The position numbers and the translations under genes are program-made. Below are positions 15,171 to 20,013 of a DNA stretch of 20,013 bases, one piece after another (within the stretch, counting starts at the first letter, position 1; each line of letters starts with the position of its first letter). Below the pieces are notes generated by a model. That model saw nothing but the letters and a program-made list of their open reading frames with translations. It did no database searches and was not told where the DNA came from. The stretch comes from Immundisolibacter sp. (GTDB lineage: Bacteria > Pseudomonadota > Gammaproteobacteria > Immundisolibacterales > Immundisolibacteraceae): contig NZ_JBFIII010000054.1 of the NCBI RefSeq assembly GCF_041601295.1, positions 1-20,013 of the forward strand, written 5' to 3'.

Positions 15171-17338
15171 GTCTGCCGCCCACTGACCTGGCCGCTGCGC
15201 AGGGCTTCGAGCACCGTATCCTTGGGACCATCGGCAACGATGCGTCCGTTGTCCATGACGATGATGCGGTCAACCAGCGACAACAGGGATGCACGATGCG
15301 TCACTAGCAGCAAGGTTCTACCCTGGACCAGCGGGGCCAGGCGAGTCTTGAACTGCTCCTCGGTGGTGTTGTCCATGGCATTGGTGGGTTCGTCCATTAT
15401 CAGGATGGGCGGCTCCAGCAACAGCGCGCGGGCGATCGAAATGGTCTGCCGCTGGCCGCCGGAGAGGCCCTCGCCACGCTCACCGACAGGCAGGTCGAGA
15501 CCCGCCGGGTGACGGCTGGTAAACGCGCTGACCCCTGCGATCTCAGCCGCGCGAAGGACGGCTTCGTCGCTGGCATGTGGCGCAGCCAACGTTATGTTGT
15601 CCCGCACTGTACCGAAAAACAGCCCCACATCCTGCGGCACATAACCAACATTGCGTCGCAAATCCGCCGGATCGATCTGGCGCAGGTCGATACCGTCGAC
15701 CAACACCGCCCCTGCGGTCGGTTGATAAAGGCCAAGAATCAGCCGTTCGAGCGTACTTTTGCCCGAACCGATCCGACCGATTATTGCAATCCGCTCACCG
15801 GCGGTGATTCGTAGCGACACCTTATCGAGCGCCGCCAGGTCCTGCCCGGGGTACTTGAAGGTAACGTCGCTGAACTCGATCGCCCCCTGCAGCGTCGGTC
15901 GGTGCAGGAAACTGCTCCCGACCGGCCGCTCCACCGGCAGCTGCATTATTTGGTCTACCACCTTGAGCGCCGCCATCGATTGATCGAAGCGCACCAGCAA
16001 ACCGGCAACCTGTGCCAGCGGCGCCATCGCCCTGGACGCCAACATGATGCAGGCAATCAGGCCGCCGACCGAAAGATCTCCATCAACGATACGGTAGACA
16101 CCCACCACCACGATGCCGACCGTCGCCAGTTGTACCGCCAGCGACGCCACGTTCACGGCGGATGTGGACAACATCCGCGAGCGCATACTCAGGCGAGCCA
16201 TGTTGCCCACCACCTGTTCCCAGCGCCGCTGCACCGGGCCGGCGGCGCCGGTGGCGCGCACCGTCTCAAGTGAGGTCAGGGTCTCAATCAAAGTGGCGTG
16301 CTTTTGCGCTGCCAGTCGCTGGGTCTTTAGCACCAGATCGCGCAGGCGTGCCTGCACAGCCACACCGTACAACAGCACCAACGGCATCAGCGCCAAGGGC
16401 ACCAAGGCCACTGGCCCACCAAGCCAGGCGATCACAATCAGAAACAACACCGCAAACGGCACATCGATCAGGGTGGTCAGCGTGGCCGAGGTGATGAACT
16501 CGCGGAAACTTTCGAACTCCGACAGCTGATTGGCGAACGCGCCCACCGAGCGCGGACGCGCCTCCATCCGCACGCCCATGACCTGTTCGAACAGACGAGC
16601 GGACAGACTGACGTCGAATTTCTTGCTGGCCACGTCCAGAAAATAGGCGCGCAGCGACCGCATCAGGGTGTCAAACAGGTAGATCACCACCACGCCGATG
16701 GCAAGCACCCAGAGTGTCTCCATGGCACGGTTGGGCACGACCCGGTTATAGACGTGCATAACGAACAGCGGCGTAACCAGGGCGAACAGATTGATCAACA
16801 GCGCTGCCAGCAGCACCTCGCTGTAGATCGGCCACAGGCGACGCAAGCTGCCCCAGAACCAATGTCCCGATGTCGGCTCCGGGTGCTGCGCCGTACGCGC
16901 GTCGAACTGCGCCTCGGGCCGCAGGAACAACGCACTGCCAGCATAGTCTTCAGCCAGGCGGCCGGGTGGCAGCAGCACTTCGCCCATGCCCAGATCCGGG
17001 TCAGCCACCCGCCACTGGCCATCCGGCGACATTCCAAGCAGCACCACAGCCCGGTGCGATTTGAGCAACAGTATCGCCGGCAACACCTGCGGCGGAATGC
17101 GGCCAAGTTCGCGCTGTACCAGGCGGGCGCTGAGTCCAGCACGGCTGGCAGCCCGAACAAACAAAGCGGGCGTAAGGCGACCGTCCTGGAGCGGCAGGCC
17201 GGCGGTCAGCGCCTCAGCGGATTTGGCGCGCTGATATGCCGCGCAAGCGAACACCAGGCAGTCGAGCAAGGGATCCTCGGGCCGGGTAGCGGGACCCGAC
17301 AGCGCCCAATCCGGAACCGACAACCGGGAATTCTCCAT
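15167..17338 (-). CDS. lapB: Type I secretion ABC transporter (permease/ATPase) LapB
   Basis: 723 residues from the ATG at 17338, close to known LapB proteins. An N-terminal C39-peptidase-like domain (about 20-145, with HRAVVLLG and VADPDLG) is followed by a six-helix ABC membrane domain (about 165-450) and an ATPase domain: Walker A GRIGSGKST (521-529), Q-loop YVPQD (566-570), signature LSGGQ (625-629), Walker B ILIMDE (645-650) and switch His681. It powers adhesin export. The 17338 start has GAGG 5 bases upstream and matches family length. The frame stays open to an ATG at 17443 (35 more residues, starting MAQQSLVEARR) without a ribosome binding site. The C39-like domain keeps a cysteine (Cys27, LLDCL) but lacks the preceding glutamine of active C39 proteases, so it probably binds substrate rather than cleaving it. 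Confidence 0.93.
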   Translation of the reverse strand: MENSRLSVPDWALSGPATRPEDPLLDCLVFACAAYQRAKSAEALTAGLPLQDGRLTPALFVRAASRAGLSARLVQRELGRIPPQVLPAILLLKSHRAVVLLGMSPDGQWRVADPDLGMGEVLLPPGRLAEDYAGSALFLRPEAQFDARTAQHPEPTSGHWFWGSLRRLWPIYSEVLLAALLINLFALVTPLFVMHVYNRVVPNRAMETLWVLAIGVVVIYLFDTLMRSLRAYFLDVASKKFDVSLSARLFEQVMGVRMEARPRSVGAFANQLSEFESFREFITSATLTTLIDVPFAVLFLIVIAWLGGPVALVPLALMPLVLLYGVAVQARLRDLVLKTQRLAAQKHATLIETLTSLETVRATGAAGPVQRRWEQVVGNMARLSMRSRMLSTSAVNVASLAVQLATVGIVVVGVYRIVDGDLSVGGLIACIMLASRAMAPLAQVAGLLVRFDQSMAALKVVDQIMQLPVERPVGSSFLHRPTLQGAIEFSDVTFKYPGQDLAALDKVSLRITAGERIAIIGRIGSGKSTLERLILGLYQPTAGAVLVDGIDLRQIDPADLRRNVGYVPQDVGLFFGTVRDNITLAAPHASDEAVLRAAEIAGVSAFTSRHPAGLDLPVGERGEGLSGGQRQTISIARALLLEPPILIMDEPTNAMDNTTEEQFKTRLAPLVQGRTLLLVTHRASLLSLVDRIIVMDNGRIVADGPKDTVLEALRSGQVSGRQT

Positions 17339-17457
17339 CAGGACCTCAGGTTTCGGCGGCGACGAGCCGCAAACGATACTACTAACGGCCAGTGCGGCCG
17401 GCAGCTTGAGACGGCGGGCTTCGACCAGACTTTGCTGTGCCATAACGTTTAATCAAG

Positions 17458-17470
17458 CAACCAATGGTTG
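17458..17470. promoter_or_regulatory. 13-base palindrome between divergent lapB and lapG
   Basis: CAACCA-A-TGGTTG is a perfect 6-base inverted repeat with one central base, in the spacer shared by the divergent lapBC and lapGD units. Its form and place suit a transcription factor operator that could co-regulate both units. No regulator can be named, and no strong promoter was found around it. Confidence 0.35.
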
Positions 17471-17613
17471 TCGCACGGATCCGCCATATCCGTTGCCGCT
17501 TTTTACGCTGCACCTGTATGCACACCATCGCGACGAGGCACCGTGAGAAAACGAAATGCTGCTTCTGCGCCTGCTCGGACGCCGGCGCCGTGCCCGGCCC
17601 CGTAATGCGTTAG

Positions 17614-17645
17614 CAGGGGCGAGGATGCGACTTAGCTCGCCCCTG
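17614..17645 (+). promoter_or_regulatory. lapG: Hairpin enclosing the lapG ribosome binding site and start
   Basis: CAGGGGCGAG (17614-17623) and CTCGCCCCTG (17636-17645) form a perfect 10-bp, mostly G-C stem with a 12-base loop. The AGGGG that best serves the ATG at 17625 is wholly inside the stem, and that ATG is in the loop. In mRNA this would hide the ribosome binding site and could limit or regulate LapG production. If lapG starts at 17556 instead, the hairpin lies inside the coding region. Confidence 0.5.
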
Positions 17646-18335
17646 GTGAAGCGTCCGACGGCGAGGATCGTTGGGCGTTGGCTCGCCCTTCTGTGGGTCG
17701 GCTTATTGCTTCCGGCGGTCGCCCAGGATCCGAGCCGGGACCCGGCTCCGGTCAGCATTGATCATCCGTACAGCAATGCCGCCTTGCGGCGCATCCGGGA
17801 ATGGCAGGCGCTGTTGGACAGTGGCGCCAAGCTTTCCACGACTGCCAAGTTGAAAGCCGTCAACGATTTTTTCAACGACCTGGAGTTCGTTGACGACATC
17901 CTGCTGTGGGAAGCAGCCGATTATTGGGCCACGCCGGTGGAGTTTCTCGCCAAGGGGGCCGGGGATTGCGAAGATTTCGCCATCGCCAAGTACTTTACCC
18001 TGGTCGAAATGGGCGTGTCGTCGGCGCGGCTGCAAATCACATACGTTAAAGCGCACAAACTGAACCAGGCGCACATGGTGTTGGCGTATTACGCCACCCC
18101 GGCCAGCGATCCGCGCGTGCTGGACAATCTCGTGGCCGAGGTTCTGCCCGGCTCGGCGCGTAGCGATCTGACTCCCGTGTACAGTTTCAACGGCCGAGGC
18201 TTGTGGATCGCCAAGGCACGGGGCAACAGTCGACGCGTGGGCAGTGCCACCCGTATCGGACCGTGGCGAGATTTGGTCATCCGCATGAAACAGAGCAAAG
18301 TTCACGCACTTTTTCCGGAGCATGCCACCCAATGA
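17625..18335 (+). CDS. lapG: LapG-type periplasmic cysteine protease
   Basis: 236 residues from the ATG at 17625 (AGGGG 6 bases upstream); an in-frame ATG at 17556 would add 23 arginine-rich residues with a weaker ribosome binding site. A signal-peptide-like hydrophobic segment (WLALLWVGLLLPAVA, about 19-33) directs export. The bacterial transglutaminase-like cysteine protease core has the catalytic triad Cys115 (GAGDCEDFA), His150 (QAHMVL) and Asp167 (VLDNL); the spacings of 35 and 17 residues equal those I recall for Legionella LapG. The acidic residues around Cys115 fit the known Ca2+ site. LapG releases LapA-type adhesins by cutting at TAAG when not held by LapD. The stop overlaps the lapD start by 4 bases. 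Confidence 0.92.
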   Translation: MRLSSPLVKRPTARIVGRWLALLWVGLLLPAVAQDPSRDPAPVSIDHPYSNAALRRIREWQALLDSGAKLSTTAKLKAVNDFFNDLEFVDDILLWEAADYWATPVEFLAKGAGDCEDFAIAKYFTLVEMGVSSARLQITYVKAHKLNQAHMVLAYYATPASDPRVLDNLVAEVLPGSARSDLTPVYSFNGRGLWIAKARGNSRRVGSATRIGPWRDLVIRMKQSKVHALFPEHATQ

Positions 18336-20013
18336 GTCTGCTGCGACAACTGACACTCGCCATCCTGACTCTGTTACTCCTGGTATGGGTCGGCAGCGTC
18401 GCGATCAGCGTCGCCAACACCCGTCGCTATCTGGACCGGCAACTTGAGTCCCACGCCCAGGATGCGGCGACATCGCTTGGTCTGTCGCTGTCGACATCCG
18501 TGGAGCAGGACGATCGCGCCACCATGGAGTCGCTGATCGACGCCATGTTCGACAGCGGCTATTACCGGTCTATCCGCGTGCTCGACACGGCCGGCACCCC
18601 GCTGGTCGAGCGCACCCAGACAAGCTCTCTGCAAGACGTTCCGGGCTGGTTTGTGCGCCAACTTCCGGTCAAGACGCCGCTCGGCGAAGCGCTGCTCATG
18701 TCGGGCTGGAAACGGCTCGGCACAATCGAGGTCCGCAGCGATCCGGGCTACGCCTACCTTGAACTGTGGGGGACCTTCCGCGACTCGGCCGCCCTGTTCG
18801 CCCTGGTCGCGGCGCTTGCTCTGGTCGGGGCGATGGGCGGCGTACGGATCATTCTGAAGCCACTGCGCAGCGTGGAAGCGCAGGCCACGGCCATCGCCAA
18901 CCGCGACTTCCCGGTACAGGAGCAGTTGCCCCGCACGCCCGAGCTCAGACGCGTGGTCGAGGCGATGAACCGCCTGTCCGGCAAAGTGCAACAGATGCTG
19001 GCGGAACAGATCACGCTGGCAGAAACCTTGCGAGCGCAAGCCTATCGGGACCCGGTCACGGGCCTGGGAAACCGCGCACTGTTCGACCGTGAGACCGCGC
19101 ACCTGCTCGGCTCGCAGGAACTGCATTTCCGTGGTGCCTTGATGCTGATACAGCTGCGTGAGTTTCGCGCCTACAACGAGCAGCATGGGTACGCTGGCGG
19201 CGACGAGTTGCTGCGTCAGGCGGGTGACGCCTTGCGCGCGGAAGCGGCCGCCTTTCATCCGTATTGCGTGGCGCGCCTGAGCGGTGCCGATTTCGCCATG
19301 CTGCTGCCGCGCACCAGCAGCGATGACCTCGCCGCCCTGGGCGAAGCGTTGGCCGCGCTGCTCAGCCGTCTGCACGACGGCGGCCTTTTGAGTGCTTTTG
19401 ATGGCGGCCACGTCGGCATTGCCCTGCACTGCGAGGGCGATACCCCCGGCAGCTTGCTCAGCCGCGCCGACGCCGCCCTGCGTCAGGCGCAAACAGACGG
19501 CGGCAACGCCTGGCGCCTGGCGCCTACTACCGAAGAAGTACGGGCGCGTTCGGCCAGTGCCTGGCGCGACCTGCTCACCACCAGCCTGCAACAAAACCAA
19601 TGGAGGCTGTTCGCCCAACCGGTGCGGCGCCTGGACGGCAACGGCACGACGCTACATCACGAAATCCTGCTGCGCCTGCCCACCGATGAGGGCCTGCTCT
19701 CGGCAGCGGATTTCATGCCCATGGCCTACCGGCACGGTCTTGCGACTCAAGTCGACAAAACAGTCATCGCCGCGGTCCTTGACCAGTGGCCCACCGCGGG
19801 GCCAGCTGACCTGCGCGTGGCAATCAATCTGAGCGCCATCTCGCTGACAGATGTCAGCTTTCATGGCTGGCTGTTGCAGACCCTGGACCGACACCCAGAC
19901 CGGGCAAGCCGCCTGACCTTTGAAGTGCCCGAATACGGAGCCGCCCTTCACCTGTCGGCGCTGCGTACCCTGATAAACGAACTTGCCCGCCGCGGCAGCG
20001 GCGTTGGCCTGGA
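18332..20013 (+). CDS. lapD: LapD-type cyclic-di-GMP receptor with degenerate GGDEF-EAL, N-terminal part
   Basis: About 560 residues before the window edge; the end of the EAL domain is missing. A membrane helix (about 7-27) is followed by a LapD/MoxY-type periplasmic domain (about 28-150) with GWKRLG, whose Trp126 probably corresponds to the LapG-contacting Trp125 of P. fluorescens LapD. A second membrane helix (about 152-172), a HAMP domain (about 172-225), a GGDEF domain (DPVTGLGNRALFDRE, 240-254) in which the active-site motif reads SGADF (317-321), and an EAL domain with EIL (444-446) instead of EAL complete the visible part. The degenerate motifs indicate a receptor rather than an enzyme. 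When bound to cyclic-di-GMP it should sequester LapG and keep the adhesin on the surface. The ATGA overlap with lapG implies coupled translation. Confidence 0.93.
   Translation, partial: MSLLRQLTLAILTLLLLVWVGSVAISVANTRRYLDRQLESHAQDAATSLGLSLSTSVEQDDRATMESLIDAMFDSGYYRSIRVLDTAGTPLVERTQTSSLQDVPGWFVRQLPVKTPLGEALLMSGWKRLGTIEVRSDPGYAYLELWGTFRDSAALFALVAALALVGAMGGVRIILKPLRSVEAQATAIANRDFPVQEQLPRTPELRRVVEAMNRLSGKVQQMLAEQITLAETLRAQAYRDPVTGLGNRALFDRETAHLLGSQELHFRGALMLIQLREFRAYNEQHGYAGGDELLRQAGDALRAEAAAFHPYCVARLSGADFAMLLPRTSSDDLAALGEALAALLSRLHDGGLLSAFDGGHVGIALHCEGDTPGSLLSRADAALRQAQTDGGNAWRLAPTTEEVRARSASAWRDLLTTSLQQNQWRLFAQPVRRLDGNGTTLHHEILLRLPTDEGLLSAADFMPMAYRHGLATQVDKTVIAAVLDQWPTAGPADLRVAINLSAISLTDVSFHGWLLQTLDRHPDRASRLTFEVPEYGAALHLSALRTLINELARRGSGVGL

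Noticed and set aside
18374..19618. Reverse open frame of 414 codons opposite lapD
   Set aside because: lapD is well supported on the forward strand; the reverse product is Arg/Gln-rich and shows no domain.

Overview
The window looks like the chromosome of a GC-rich, Gram-negative proteobacterium, probably gamma- or betaproteobacterial. Supporting signs are a cysJI sulfite reductase operon of enterobacterial domain type, outer-membrane TolC-type secretion, and a complete LapD/LapG cyclic-di-GMP adhesin control system. No rRNA, tRNA, insertion sequence, CRISPR array or integrase was recognised. Genes are densely packed, with many 4-base start/stop overlaps.

Left part (1-8957): housekeeping and metabolic genes. 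The assimilatory sulfite reductase genes cysJ and cysI run leftward; cysI is cut by the window edge. Divergent from them are corA (magnesium/divalent-cation channel) and, 74 bases later, a Rieske ring-hydroxylating oxygenase large subunit. The oxygenase gene overlaps by 4 bases a group-3 truncated haemoglobin gene, with no small subunit, ferredoxin or dedicated reductase nearby. A membrane-anchored FMN/[3Fe-4S] glutamate-synthase-like protein converges on the globin, sharing stop-codon bases. It diverges, with only 24 bases between start codons, from a sirtuin gene, which overlaps a DUF523 (TudS-type)-DUF1722 fusion gene. A hairpin at 8899-8934 closes this block.

Right part (8958-20013): a self-contained Lap-type surface adhesin locus. 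Leftward run lapB (ABC transporter), lapC (membrane fusion protein), a 990-residue LapA-type RTX adhesin, and a TolC-family outer membrane protein (lapE). Rightward from the lapB promoter region run lapG (periplasmic cysteine protease) and lapD (inner-membrane cyclic-di-GMP receptor, cut by the right edge). By analogy with Pseudomonas, LapBCE would export the adhesin and hold its N-terminal retention module in the outer membrane pore. LapG would cut the adhesin at the TAAG site to release it, and LapD bound to cyclic-di-GMP would sequester LapG so the cell stays attached.

The most notable features are the very short adhesin with a doubled TAAG site, a perfect 10-bp hairpin that pairs the likely lapG ribosome binding site with the start of its coding region, structured spacers on both sides of the adhesin gene, and the overlapping Rieske oxygenase-globin pair.
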